Positions 24,110-33,683 are shown, numbered from the stretch's first letter. The stretch: DNA of 63,969 bases from Schleiferiaceae bacterium (GCA_018402665.1 JAGYIN010000009.1:1-63969), one strand, 5' to 3'. Program-made: numbers and translations. The notes: generated by a model from the letters alone, not told the origin.

Positions 24110-27100
24110 ATGAAGACACACAAAGAAATTTACTTAGGCGCTCAAAAATTGGCCACCTCTTTTGATGAAGTTAGTGGAACAGAGGTTAAGATTGAGGGTG
24201 AGACTTACTATAAAATAGCGAACTACGACGCAATGCGCCCATTCTTTATGAGCATCGTAAGTAATTCAAACCACTGGATGTTTTTATCGAGCACGGGGGG
24301 ATTAACGGCTGGACGTAAAAACAGCAATTTTGCATTGTTTCCCTATTACACGGACGATAAAATCACAGAGTCTTCAGAGACGACTGGGTCGAAGACGGTA
24401 TGTTTGGTTACCCGTTCTGTTCAAACGAGTTTGTGGGAACCGTTCTCCTCGAAATATGAAGGCGTGTATAACTTAAGTCGCAACCTCTACAAAAACTCCT
24501 ACGGTAATAAGGTAAAGTTTGAGGAAGTGAATCACGACTTAGGTTTAACCTTTAGTTACGAATGGAACTCGAGTGATAAATTTGGTTTTGTCCGTAAATC
24601 CGCGTTAATCAATAACGGTGCATCGGCTGTTTCAGTCCAATTCATTGATGGACTCCAAAACTTGCTTCCTTATGGAGTAGAAGATGCGCTTCAGAATGCA
24701 AGCAGTAATCTAGTGGATGCCTATAAGAAGTGTGAACTCGAGGCCTCGGTAGGTTTAGGTCTGTTTTCCCTAAGTGCTATCATCGTAGATAAGGCAGAAC
24801 CAAGTGAGGCTTTACGTTCAAACGTGGCCTGGTCGCTTGGCAGACCAAACGCGACCAAACTATTGTCTTCAAAGCAATTGAATGCTTTCAGAAAAGGTGA
24901 ATGGCCTACACAAGAAGTTGATATTAAGGCGGAGCGTGGTGCATATATGATTTGCGACACCGTAGATCTGGATGCGGGTGCATCAGAGCACTGGAGTATT
25001 TTAGCGGATGTCAATAAAGGACCTGTTGAAGTCGCTAATCTCATGGCAGCTTTAGAACGTCCAGAAGCCCTAAAGGCGGAGGTCGCTGCAGATGTAGAAG
25101 AGGGTTCAGCGCATCTTGTGGAATTGGTCGCCGCTTCAGACGGTTTGCAACTTACGAATGATCGATTATTAAACATTCGCCATTTCGCAAATACCATGTT
25201 CAACATCATGCGTGGCGGGATATTTGACGATAATTATACCATCGAGAAGGCCGATTTTACCAACTACATTCACAAGGCAAACATTGAGTTGTTTAAAAGA
25301 GTTGAGGCGACGTTGAAAGAGCTTGAGGAGACCTTTACACTTCAAACATTGAAGAGCATCGCTGCCGACGCAACTGATGCAGATTTCAAACGCTTGAGTT
25401 ACGAATACCTCCCGCTAAAGTTTAGTCGTCGTCATGGTGACCCATCGCGCCCTTGGAATAAATTTTCGATCAACACGCGCAATGAAGTTGATGGATCTAA
25501 GATCTTAGATTATCAGGGAAACTGGCGAGATATTTTTCAGAATTGGGAAGCATTAGCGCATTCCTACCCTGAGTTTATGGAGGGAATGATTCATAAATTC
25601 TTAAATGCAACCACATTTGATGGCTACAATCCCTACCGCGTCATCAAAGACGGCTTTGATTGGGAAACCATTGAACCAGATAACCCTTGGTCTTATATTG
25701 GTTATTGGGGCGATCATCAAATCATCTACCTCCTCAAATTCCTCGAGTTCATTGAAGAATATTACCCTGGAACTTTAAAGGAATACTTTACCCAAGACCA
25801 CTTTGTCTATGCGAATGTTCCTTACCGTATCAAGGAGTATGGAGATCTTCTAAAAGATCCTAAGAACACTATTGATTTTGACCATGAGGCTGAAGAGGCT
25901 ATTCAAGCAAAACGTGCAAGCCTCGGTATTGACGGCGCCTTAATTGTCAACGCGAATGAGGCCATTCACAAGGTGAATTTTATTGAGAAAATCCTGGCAA
26001 CAGTGCTCGCAAAGGTTTCAAACTTTATTCCTGAAGGTGGAATTTGGATGAATACCCAGCGCCCGGAATGGAATGATGCCAATAATGCCTTAGTAGGTAA
26101 CGGCGTCAGCATGGTTACGTTGTATTATTTGCGTCGATTCCTAAGTTTTATGGACGGGTTGCTTGCTGATGCGGGTGAAGAAGTGAAGATTTCAGCGGAA
26201 TTGGCCACCTTCTTTACTAGTGTTAAAACAACGCTCGAGTCCCATCAAAATTTGTTAACTGGCTCCATTTCAGACGCCGATCGCAAGCGCGTTTTAGACG
26301 GTGTCGGTGAGCCAGCGAGTACTTACAGAAAACGCATTTATGAAAAAGGCTTTTCAGGAACGTATACTTCCGTTTCTTTAGCTGACGTTCGTTCGTTTGC
26401 ACAGACTGCAACTGCGTTCATGGAGCATTCAATCGACGCAAACAAGCGCAAGGACGGATTGTACCATGCTTACAACCTAATGACGGTTACAGAATCGGGT
26501 GTTAAAATCAGCTATCTGCCAGAGATGCTTGAAGGTCAAGTGGCCGTTTTGAGTTCAAAATATTTAAGCGCGCATGAAGGCGCTGGGGTTTTAGATGCCT
26601 TGAAAGCAAGCGCCTTATTCCGTGAAGATCAATACAGCTACATTTTATATCCGAACAAAGAGCTGCCCCGATTCGTCGATAAAAACTGTATTCCAGCGGC
26701 CCGTGCTGAAGCCTCAGAGCTCGTTAAAGTATTGGTTGCGGACGGAAATAAAACCGTCGTACTGCGGGACCGTAATGGACAATACCACTTTAACGGTATG
26801 TTCAATAATGTCAACAGTTTGCATGCGGCGCTAGATGCACTGCCGGCAAAATATGCAGCCCTTGTGACGAAAGATCGGACATTGTTAGCAACTGTATTTG
26901 AGGAAGTCTTCGATCATAAATCGTTCACTGGACGTTCGGGTACATTCTTCGGTTACGAAGGGCTGGGGTCCATTTATTGGCACATGGTCTCAAAACTACT
27001 GCTCGCTACCTATGAAAATACAAATGCTGCGTTAGAAGGAGATGATCCTGCGCTCGTCGGTAGAATGTTCGACCATTACTTTGAAATTTTAGCGGGTATT

Positions 27101-27559
27101 GGTGCACACAAATCACCTGAATTATATGGTGCGTTCCCAACGGATCCGTATTCTCATACACCAGGAGGAAAAGGCGCGCAACAGCCGGGCATGACGGGAC
27201 AAGTTAAAGAGGATTTGATCAGTCGCTTCGGAGAATTAGGCGTTCATGTCACGGGTGGCCAATTATCGTTTGTTCCAAAAATCCTTCGCAGCGAAGAGTT
27301 TTTGTCTGAGCCGAAAACATTCAACTACATCGCTTTAAACAACAAGAAAGAGCACATTGAACTTCAAGCAGGTTCGTTGGCCTTTACCTATTGTCAAGTT
27401 CCTATCGTTTACCGTTTAGGAGCTACCTCGAGCATTACCGTGATTACAGCATCCTCTACAAGCACTATCGAAGGAACAACACTGGGTAAAGAATGGACGA
27501 ATGAATTGTTCCAGCGCACCGGTAAAGTCGTTCGATTAGAGGTAACCGTGGTTAAATAA
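24110..27559 (+). CDS. GH149/GH161-like beta-1,3-glucan phosphorylase
   Basis: 1149 residues with no signal peptide, so cytosolic. The N-terminal beta domain contains NHWMFLSSTGGLTAGRKN and PYYTDDKI, as in GH94-related phosphorylases. The (alpha/alpha)6 core carries NPYRVIKDGFDWE and RPEWNDANNALVGNG near residues 652-666; the Asp in that motif (about 656) aligns by pattern with the catalytic acid of the GH94 'DWND' loop. Length and the long C-terminal part fit GH149 or GH161, which split beta-1,3-gluco-oligosaccharides with phosphate to alpha-glucose-1-phosphate. The family choice is from memory of the group, not a search. First gene of a six-gene operon. Confidence 0.72.
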   Translation: MKTHKEIYLGAQKLATSFDEVSGTEVKIEGETYYKIANYDAMRPFFMSIVSNSNHWMFLSSTGGLTAGRKNSNFALFPYYTDDKITESSETTGSKTVCLVTRSVQTSLWEPFSSKYEGVYNLSRNLYKNSYGNKVKFEEVNHDLGLTFSYEWNSSDKFGFVRKSALINNGASAVSVQFIDGLQNLLPYGVEDALQNASSNLVDAYKKCELEASVGLGLFSLSAIIVDKAEPSEALRSNVAWSLGRPNATKLLSSKQLNAFRKGEWPTQEVDIKAERGAYMICDTVDLDAGASEHWSILADVNKGPVEVANLMAALERPEALKAEVAADVEEGSAHLVELVAASDGLQLTNDRLLNIRHFANTMFNIMRGGIFDDNYTIEKADFTNYIHKANIELFKRVEATLKELEETFTLQTLKSIAADATDADFKRLSYEYLPLKFSRRHGDPSRPWNKFSINTRNEVDGSKILDYQGNWRDIFQNWEALAHSYPEFMEGMIHKFLNATTFDGYNPYRVIKDGFDWETIEPDNPWSYIGYWGDHQIIYLLKFLEFIEEYYPGTLKEYFTQDHFVYANVPYRIKEYGDLLKDPKNTIDFDHEAEEAIQAKRASLGIDGALIVNANEAIHKVNFIEKILATVLAKVSNFIPEGGIWMNTQRPEWNDANNALVGNGVSMVTLYYLRRFLSFMDGLLADAGEEVKISAELATFFTSVKTTLESHQNLLTGSISDADRKRVLDGVGEPASTYRKRIYEKGFSGTYTSVSLADVRSFAQTATAFMEHSIDANKRKDGLYHAYNLMTVTESGVKISYLPEMLEGQVAVLSSKYLSAHEGAGVLDALKASALFREDQYSYILYPNKELPRFVDKNCIPAARAEASELVKVLVADGNKTVVLRDRNGQYHFNGMFNNVNSLHAALDALPAKYAALVTKDRTLLATVFEEVFDHKSFTGRSGTFFGYEGLGSIYWHMVSKLLLATYENTNAALEGDDPALVGRMFDHYFEILAGIGAHKSPELYGAFPTDPYSHTPGGKGAQQPGMTGQVKEDLISRFGELGVHVTGGQLSFVPKILRSEEFLSEPKTFNYIALNNKKEHIELQAGSLAFTYCQVPIVYRLGATSSITVITASSTSTIEGTTLGKEWTNELFQRTGKVVRLEVTVVK

Positions 27560-27567
27560 GAATAGAG

Positions 27568-28827
27568 ATGAAACGAGGACTAAGAACTATAGCCGCATTA
27601 TTACTAGTTGCAGCAAGCTTATTTTCTTGTTCATCTAAAGAAACACCTATGACAAAATCTAAAGCCGCCGCTGAAATTTTAGGCAACCCTGAATACAGCG
27701 CTATTTCTTTTGGAGGCTACCGAGGAAAGGAGCGTGCTAAGCAACCTACCATCCCGCAGTTGAAGGAGGATTTGAAAATCATGTCCGCCATGGGCATTAA
27801 GATTTTACGCACGTACAACTTACAGTTGCCACATGCGTCGAATGTTTTAAAGGCCATTCGCGAATTGAAAGAAGAGGATCCGACGTTTGAAATGTACGTT
27901 ATGCTGGGTGCTTGGATGGATTGTATGAACGCATGGACTGACCATCCCGACCATTCAATAGAAGATGCTGTAAACAATGAAAGTGAAATTCAAAAAGCGG
28001 TGCGCTATGCGAACGAATACCCTGATATCGTAAAGGTAATTGCCGTCGGTAACGAAGCGATGGTGCATTGGGCGGCGAGCTATTTTGTACATCCTTCGGT
28101 CATTCTCAAGTATGTGAATTACTTACAAAAGTTGAAAAAGATGGGGAAATTATCGCCGGATTTATGGATTACCTCCTCAGATAACTTCGCCTCTTGGGGC
28201 GGAGGAGAATCGGACTACCATTTGCCTGAATTAGAAGAACTAGTTAAAGCAGTAGACTATGTCAGCGCACACACGTATCCGTTTCACGATACGCACTATA
28301 ACAATGCCTATTGGGATAGTCCCGCCGCAGATGAGGTAGGGTATTCTGACCACGACCGGGTACTTTCAGCCATGCAGCGTGCAGCTTTTTACGCACAAGG
28401 TCAATACGAAAGTGTGAAGGCTTATGTGCACGGAATTGATCCGGAAAAGCCTATACACATTGGAGAGACGGGATGGTCTTCTGTCAGCGTTGGTTTCTAC
28501 GGCAACAACGGTTCTTTTGCTGCAGATGAATATAAACAAGCGTTGTACTATCAAGCCATGCGTGAATGGACGGATGCGGAGGGCATCAGCTGTTTTTATT
28601 TCGAAGCATTTGATGAGCAATGGAAAGATCCTAACCATCCGGACGGATCAGAGAATCACTTTGGTTTAATCACGCTGGATGGAAAGGCAAAGTTTGCCTT
28701 GTGGGAATCAGTGGATAGGGGAGATTTTGAAGGATTATTTAGAGGTGGCAATCCCATTACTAAAACCTTTGAAGGAGATACAACGGCGATGCTCCAAACG
28801 GTAAGTGCGCCTAAAAGAAGAAAATAA
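27568..28827 (+). CDS. GH17 beta-1,3-glucanase-like lipoprotein
   Basis: 419 residues. A lipoprotein signal ends SLFSC (Cys21), followed by SSKETP. The TIM barrel includes ISFGGYRGKERAKQP, RTYNLQL and the acid/base Glu163 in AVGNEAMVHW. The strand YVSAHTYPFH leads to the nucleophile Glu300 in HIGETGWSS, the strict GH17 signature. Clan GH-A retaining enzymes of this family cut beta-1,3-glucan endolytically or transfer glucan chains. In marine Flavobacteriia, GH17 proteins of laminarin loci cut laminarin. It starts 8 nt after the phosphorylase stop and overlaps the next gene by one base (TAATG). Surface or periplasmic location follows from the lipobox. Confidence 0.9.
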   Translation: MKRGLRTIAALLLVAASLFSCSSKETPMTKSKAAAEILGNPEYSAISFGGYRGKERAKQPTIPQLKEDLKIMSAMGIKILRTYNLQLPHASNVLKAIRELKEEDPTFEMYVMLGAWMDCMNAWTDHPDHSIEDAVNNESEIQKAVRYANEYPDIVKVIAVGNEAMVHWAASYFVHPSVILKYVNYLQKLKKMGKLSPDLWITSSDNFASWGGGESDYHLPELEELVKAVDYVSAHTYPFHDTHYNNAYWDSPAADEVGYSDHDRVLSAMQRAAFYAQGQYESVKAYVHGIDPEKPIHIGETGWSSVSVGFYGNNGSFAADEYKQALYYQAMREWTDAEGISCFYFEAFDEQWKDPNHPDGSENHFGLITLDGKAKFALWESVDRGDFEGLFRGGNPITKTFEGDTTAMLQTVSAPKRRK

Positions 28828-29816
28828 TGAAGCGTATATTTTCGATGCTACTAGGTCTTGCAGTTCTGACGGCCTGTACAACAATGCCAGTAGAAGAAGC
28901 GGTAGTTACAGTACCAGACAACTCTTCGAACTACTTCAAAGCGATCTGCTATCATCCTGTTCCTGCCGGAGATACGCTCCGCAGCTGGGAAACGCTGGAT
29001 CAGGACCTTGCGCTCATGAAGGAGGCAGGTATCACAACAATCCGTGTTTATGTCCCCATCACTGAGGAGGCCGTTTTGGATAAAATAGCGGCTGCAGATA
29101 TGCGGGTCATTACAAGTTTTGGTTACAATCAAGACAGTATATACGATATTCTATCAGGCAGTTTTATCGACTATGTGGACCAATTCAAAGCTCACCCTGC
29201 TATTTTCCTCTGGGAATTAGGAAATGAGTACAACTACCACCCGGAGTGGTTTGGCGACGATTTGAATAATTGGTACAATGCCTTAGAACAAGCGGTAGAT
29301 GCGATACACGCCATAGATACACTGCACCCGGTAACCACTGCGCACGGTGAAATCCCTGATTCTTTGGCACTGTACAAAGGCCGCAATCTTGACATGTGGG
29401 GCTTTAACGTCTACCGTTGGGATGTGCCTGGGTCGTTCTTTGCGGATTGGGCAAAGACCAGCGATCAACCGTTTTATTTTTCCGAAGTGGGCACGGATAG
29501 TTACATGACCGTAGCAACAGATTCCTTTGCACAAGGGGAGAACCAGAACGCACAAGCTGCTGCTGTTGCACATATTTTAGATGAAATTTTGGCACATGAG
29601 GGCCAATTCCAAGGGATCACATTGTTCTCTTTTACCGACGGTTGGTGGAAAGCAGGCAATCCCGATACACAAGATATTGGCGGTTGGGCGCCTCACAGTT
29701 CTGGCGTACCTTATGACGGCTCACCAAACGAAGAGTATTGGGGTATTGTGGATATCAATAGAGCGAAAAAGCAGGTTTTTGAGGTGGTCAAAGAGCGTTT
29801 CACAAAAGCACAATAG
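28827..29816 (+). CDS. Clan GH-A glycoside hydrolase-like lipoprotein, family unresolved
   Basis: 329 residues. Lipoprotein signal MKRIFSMLLGLAVLTAC (Cys17). A single TIM barrel contains TIRVYVPITEEAVLDKI (strand 2), FLWELGNEYNY with a candidate acid/base Glu134 after strand 4, GFNVYRW, and FYFSEVGTDSY with candidate nucleophile Glu220 after strand 7. This places it in clan GH-A, similar to the barrel of GH2 or to beta-1,3-glucan-active families such as GH158 or GH72, but no single family is certain. It is translationally coupled to the GH17 gene, and the next gene (GH30) begins 1 nt after its stop, so it belongs to the glucan pathway. Confidence 0.72.
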   Translation: MKRIFSMLLGLAVLTACTTMPVEEAVVTVPDNSSNYFKAICYHPVPAGDTLRSWETLDQDLALMKEAGITTIRVYVPITEEAVLDKIAAADMRVITSFGYNQDSIYDILSGSFIDYVDQFKAHPAIFLWELGNEYNYHPEWFGDDLNNWYNALEQAVDAIHAIDTLHPVTTAHGEIPDSLALYKGRNLDMWGFNVYRWDVPGSFFADWAKTSDQPFYFSEVGTDSYMTVATDSFAQGENQNAQAAAVAHILDEILAHEGQFQGITLFSFTDGWWKAGNPDTQDIGGWAPHSSGVPYDGSPNEEYWGIVDINRAKKQVFEVVKERFTKAQ

Positions 29817-29817
29817 C

Positions 29818-31305
29818 ATGAGAAAATCGGTTTGGTTCTTACTTTCAGTCATTGCCCTAGTCAGTTGTACATCAAAAAACACAATCAACATGAATGTTTT
29901 TGAAACCTCCGCGAGCGGCAATTTACATGCGGTTAAAGATGATTTTCAGAAAACAGAACAACATTCAGCCGTTACGATTGACACGAAAAAAAGAAAACAA
30001 ACCATCATAGGCTTTGGCGGCGCTTTCACTGAAGCCACAGCGCATAACATCAACTTACTAAGTCCTGAAAATAGAGCAGCAATTATTGAAGCGTATTTCG
30101 GTGAAGAAGGTGCAGCGTATTCATTGACGCGCACACACATGAATTCTTGCGATTTTTCTGTTTCAAATTATTCCTACACCCCGGTTGAAGGAGATACGTT
30201 GCTTGAGCACTTCAACATCGACCCGGATCGCGCAGATATCCTTCCAATGATTAAAGATGCACAAGGGGTTTCAAAAGAAGGGTTTAAGATATTTGGTTCC
30301 CCATGGTCGGCAGCACCGTGGATGAAGGACAACAATAACTACGTAGGCGGGAAACTCAAAAAAGAATACTACCATACGTGGGCCTTGTTTTTTAGCAAAT
30401 ATGTTGACGCCTATCGTGAAGAAGGTATTGATATTTGGGGTTTTACGGTAGAAAACGAGCCGAACGGTAACGGGAATAATTGGGAGAGTATGCATTACTC
30501 GCCTGAGGAAATGACTGATTTTGTCGTGAATCATCTAGGGCCTCAGCTCGAAGCCGACGGAAAAGGCAATCTCATTATCATGGGATACGACCAGAACCGC
30601 CAGGGAGTCCCCGAATGGGCAGATGCGATGTACCGTGACGATACCACAAAGCGCTACTACGACGGTATGGCCGTGCATTGGTACGAGAGTACCTATGACT
30701 ATTTTCCAGATATGCTTGACTATGCGCGACAGGCGGCACCTGAGAAGATCTTACTTCAAACTGAAGCATGTATAGATAATCAGGTCCCTGTTTGGCGCGA
30801 TGATGCTTGGTATTGGCAAAAAGAGGCGACCGATTGGGGCTACTACTGGCGAGAAGAAGAAAACCGCTACCTCCATCCGAAATACGCACCGGTGAATCGC
30901 TATGCAAGAGACATTATCGGATGTTTGAACCATTGGGTTCAGGGCTGGGTAGATTGGAATATGGTTTTAGATACGCAGGGCGGGCCTAATTGGGCTAAAA
31001 ACTGGTGTATCGCACCCATTATCGTCGATCCCGAAAAGGATGAGGTTTACTACACACCGCTTTATTACGTGATGAAACATTTTAGTAAGCACATCCGTCC
31101 TGGAGCGCAAGTCCTGGAGGTGAACCACACGGACGGTGACCTCATGGTAACGGCAGCTGAAAATGAGAATGGCTCCATCGTAGTAGTGGTCTTTAACGAG
31201 GGTGAGCAGCCAAGAAGTTTTGATTTGAACATTAATGGAACGGAGCGATTGATTGCTATTGAGGCGCAAGCCCTTCAAACCATTGTAATAGCACCTAAAC
31301 AATAG
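29818..31305 (+). CDS. GH30 beta-1,6-glucanase/glucosidase-like lipoprotein
   Basis: 495 residues from the ATG at 29818; the frame is open far upstream, inside the previous gene, but the lipoprotein signal MRKSVWFLLSVIALVSC (Cys17) fixes the start. Barrel landmarks are IIGFGGAFTEATAHN, SPWSAAPWMKDN, the acid/base Glu214 in FTVENEPNG, and the nucleophile Glu316 in LLQTEACID; a C-terminal beta-sandwich ends the protein. The pattern fits GH30 subfamilies 1 and 3. GH30_3 removes beta-1,6-linked glucose, the branches of laminarin, and has been described from laminarin loci of Formosa. It precedes the transporter gene by 4 nt. Confidence 0.9.
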   Translation: MRKSVWFLLSVIALVSCTSKNTINMNVFETSASGNLHAVKDDFQKTEQHSAVTIDTKKRKQTIIGFGGAFTEATAHNINLLSPENRAAIIEAYFGEEGAAYSLTRTHMNSCDFSVSNYSYTPVEGDTLLEHFNIDPDRADILPMIKDAQGVSKEGFKIFGSPWSAAPWMKDNNNYVGGKLKKEYYHTWALFFSKYVDAYREEGIDIWGFTVENEPNGNGNNWESMHYSPEEMTDFVVNHLGPQLEADGKGNLIIMGYDQNRQGVPEWADAMYRDDTTKRYYDGMAVHWYESTYDYFPDMLDYARQAAPEKILLQTEACIDNQVPVWRDDAWYWQKEATDWGYYWREEENRYLHPKYAPVNRYARDIIGCLNHWVQGWVDWNMVLDTQGGPNWAKNWCIAPIIVDPEKDEVYYTPLYYVMKHFSKHIRPGAQVLEVNHTDGDLMVTAAENENGSIVVVVFNEGEQPRSFDLNINGTERLIAIEAQALQTIVIAPKQ

Positions 31306-31309
31306 TCTT

Positions 31310-32722
31310 ATGAGTGAAGTAGCGTCAACAAAAGTTCCTATGGGCCAGAAGATTGCTTTTGGAGTTGGAATGTTAGCGAATCAGATGTTCCCAGCTGCCA
31401 TGAGTATTTTCATGGTCGTGTTGGTACAAGATTTAGGTTTTCCTGGATGGATGTGGGGGGTAATCTTTTTCGCGCCTCGTGCTTTTGATGCCATTTTAGA
31501 TCCTATCATGGGTTTTATCTCTGACAATACACGTTCGCGCTGGGGTCGTCGAAGAAAGTATGTTTTCGTTGGCGCGTTATTAATGGGTATTTCCTTCATC
31601 TTATTGTGGCAAGTCTACCGTGAAAATACACTGCCCTACAACTTTACATATTTCTTACTTTGGTCGTTCGTGTTCTATTTAGGTCTTACCATTTTCGGAG
31701 TACCGTACGTCAGTATGGGCTATGAGATGAGTAATGATTTTCACGAGCGCACGACAGTGATGGCAATCTCGCAATGGATTGGTCAATGGGCATGGGTCAT
31801 TGCGCCTTGGTTTTGGGTCATTATGTACGACCCTGAATGGTTCCCATCTGGAGATGTGGCGACTCGGACCCTGGCAGTCTGGGTAGGCGTTGTATTTACG
31901 ATCTGTGCTATGGTACCTGCGATTTTCATTAAAGGAGAATCCACCTTAGACCGGACCGATTATGAATCCCTGAGCCTTGGAAATATCATTCGCAGTTTAG
32001 GAAGCATTCGCAGAAGTTTCGTTGAGGCATTTGCATTGCCTTCCTTCCGTAAGTTGTGTATCACGACGTTCTTAATCTTTAACGGCTTCAATACTATAGC
32101 GAGTTTTACCTTCTTCATCATAAAGAGTCATTTGTTTAACGACGATGCCTCAGCCGTGGGAGTTTGGCCTACACTCTTTGGTAGTGTTGGTGCACTTGTG
32201 ACAACGTTCTTGGTCATTCCTATTGTAGCTAGAATGTCAAAAACATTAGGTAAAAAGCGTGCTTTCATCATCTCTCAGAGCATCTCCATCATTGGATACA
32301 TTATGCTTTGGTTCTTGATGGTTCCAGGGAAACCGTACCTGTTTTTATTCGCACTACCGTTCCACTCTTTCGGTATCGGTGGTTTGTTTACCATCATGAT
32401 GTCTATGACGTCAGATGTTTTGGACATCGACGAATTGAAAACCGGAAAGCGTCGTGAAGGTGTGTTCGGTGCCATCTATTGGTGGATGGTGAAGCTTGGC
32501 TTTGCTTTTGCCGGAGCATTAAGTGGATTGATTCTCACGCTGGTGAATTACCAAAGTGGTGCAGTGGCGCAACCGGAAGGTGCTGTAGACCAATTAAGAA
32601 TGGTCTTCTCTGGACTACCTATACTCTGTACGCTGATCGCTATTGCCGTGATGTGGAATTATGGTGTCGATGAAAAATATGCGCGTGAGGTCCGCGCGAA
32701 ATTGGACCAACGAAACCAATAA
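31310..32722 (+). CDS. GPH-family (MelB-like) sugar:cation symporter
   Basis: 470 residues with about twelve transmembrane helices. The glycoside-pentoside-hexuronide signature is clear: RAFDAILDPIMGFISDN in TM2, then RSRWGRRRKYVFVGALL. A second MFS-like loop is KTLGKKRAFIISQS. The segment LKTGKRREGVFGAIYW near TM11 also fits the family. Such symporters bring oligosaccharides across the inner membrane with Na+ or H+. Placed inside the operon between the exported GH30 and the cytosolic GH17, it most likely imports beta-gluco-oligosaccharides for the phosphorylase. Confidence 0.9.
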   Translation: MSEVASTKVPMGQKIAFGVGMLANQMFPAAMSIFMVVLVQDLGFPGWMWGVIFFAPRAFDAILDPIMGFISDNTRSRWGRRRKYVFVGALLMGISFILLWQVYRENTLPYNFTYFLLWSFVFYLGLTIFGVPYVSMGYEMSNDFHERTTVMAISQWIGQWAWVIAPWFWVIMYDPEWFPSGDVATRTLAVWVGVVFTICAMVPAIFIKGESTLDRTDYESLSLGNIIRSLGSIRRSFVEAFALPSFRKLCITTFLIFNGFNTIASFTFFIIKSHLFNDDASAVGVWPTLFGSVGALVTTFLVIPIVARMSKTLGKKRAFIISQSISIIGYIMLWFLMVPGKPYLFLFALPFHSFGIGGLFTIMMSMTSDVLDIDELKTGKRREGVFGAIYWWMVKLGFAFAGALSGLILTLVNYQSGAVAQPEGAVDQLRMVFSGLPILCTLIAIAVMWNYGVDEKYAREVRAKLDQRNQ

Positions 32723-32749
32723 ATCGATTAATTTTTTAAGGACGAAATC

Positions 32750-33634
32750 ATGTCGTTTAGAAAGGAAAAATTCATGTCATTGGCCGGTATTACGGCTGTT
32801 GAGCATCCTTTAGAGGAGCTAAAAAGTATTAGTCGAGAGTTGCTAGATGCTGGAATTCATGGCATCTGCTTTAGCGCCTATGACGAAGGCCAGCAGCCCG
32901 GTGACCAGCTCACGGAAGCTCAGGTTCGAAGAAAATTGAGCATTCTTAAGCCGCACATCTCGTGGGTACGCACCTTTTCCTGTACCGAGGGTAATGAGTT
33001 CATCGCTCAGATTGCACACGAAATGGGTATTAAAACTCTAGTCGGTGCATGGTTGGGGGACGATCTAGAGAAAAACGAAGCGGAGATTGCAGGCCTTATC
33101 GCTTTGTGTAAGGAAGGTGTAGTCGATGTCGCTGCCGTGGGGAACGAAGTGTTGTACCGTGAAGACCTTGAAGCGCCGGAATTGGTAAAATATATTGAGC
33201 GTGTAAAGGCTGAGGTTTCTGGTGTGCCCGTGGGTTATGTAGATGCCTATTATGAATTTACAGATCACCCAGAAGTCAGTGATGTATGTGATGTTATTCT
33301 GGCGAATTGTTACCCGTATTGGGAAGGCTGTGCTTTAGACTATTCGTTAATGTACATGAAACAGATGTACATGGAGGCAAAGATTGCCGGGAAGGGCAAG
33401 CCTGTATTAATCACTGAAACCGGTTGGCCGAGCAGTGGTCAAAGTATTGGTGGTGCGCAGGCCTCTTTTGAAAATAGCTTGAAGTATTTCATCAGTGCTC
33501 AGCGCTGGTCTGCTGCCGAAGACATTCCGATGTTCTATTTCTCTTCGTTCGATGAAAGTTGGAAGATTGAGAAGGAAGGCGATGTAGGTGCCTCTTGGGG
33601 CCTTTGGGACAAAGATGAGCACCTGAAGTTTTAA
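32750..33634 (+). CDS. GH17 glycoside hydrolase without signal peptide (cytosolic)
   Basis: 294 residues. A compact TIM barrel: SLAGITAVEHPLEELKS, WVRTFSCTEG, acid/base Glu133 in VAAVGNEVLYRED, ANCYPYWEG, and nucleophile Glu223 in LITETGWPSSGQ. There is no signal peptide or lipobox, unlike the GH17 at 27568, with which it shares only the family signature. It may therefore act on imported beta-1,3-gluco-oligosaccharides or on a side product that the phosphorylase cannot use. Start at 32750; Met9 is an alternative. It is the last operon gene, 27 nt after the symporter, and 49 nt upstream of era. Confidence 0.88.
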   Translation: MSFRKEKFMSLAGITAVEHPLEELKSISRELLDAGIHGICFSAYDEGQQPGDQLTEAQVRRKLSILKPHISWVRTFSCTEGNEFIAQIAHEMGIKTLVGAWLGDDLEKNEAEIAGLIALCKEGVVDVAAVGNEVLYREDLEAPELVKYIERVKAEVSGVPVGYVDAYYEFTDHPEVSDVCDVILANCYPYWEGCALDYSLMYMKQMYMEAKIAGKGKPVLITETGWPSSGQSIGGAQASFENSLKYFISAQRWSAAEDIPMFYFSSFDESWKIEKEGDVGASWGLWDKDEHLKF

Positions 33635-33671
33635 CTCTACCAAACGTACTTAGAACTGCACGATTTAGTTG

Positions 33672-33679
33672 CATCTTTG
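33672..33679 (+). promoter_or_regulatory. Candidate -7 element for era, very close to the start codon
   Basis: CATCTTTG differs at one position from TAnnTTTG and ends 4 nt before the ATG at 33684. It would start transcription at or next to the start codon. No -33 TTG is visible at standard spacing, so confidence is modest. Confidence 0.35.
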
Positions 33680-33683
33680 CAGG

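Noticed and set aside
24721-25209. 162-codon minus-strand frame inside the phosphorylase gene
   Set aside because: A serine-rich antisense shadow of a long coding region with no signal or domain.
29581-29817. N-terminal extension of the GH30 frame
   Set aside because: It lies within the preceding GH-A gene; the lipoprotein signal begins at 29818.
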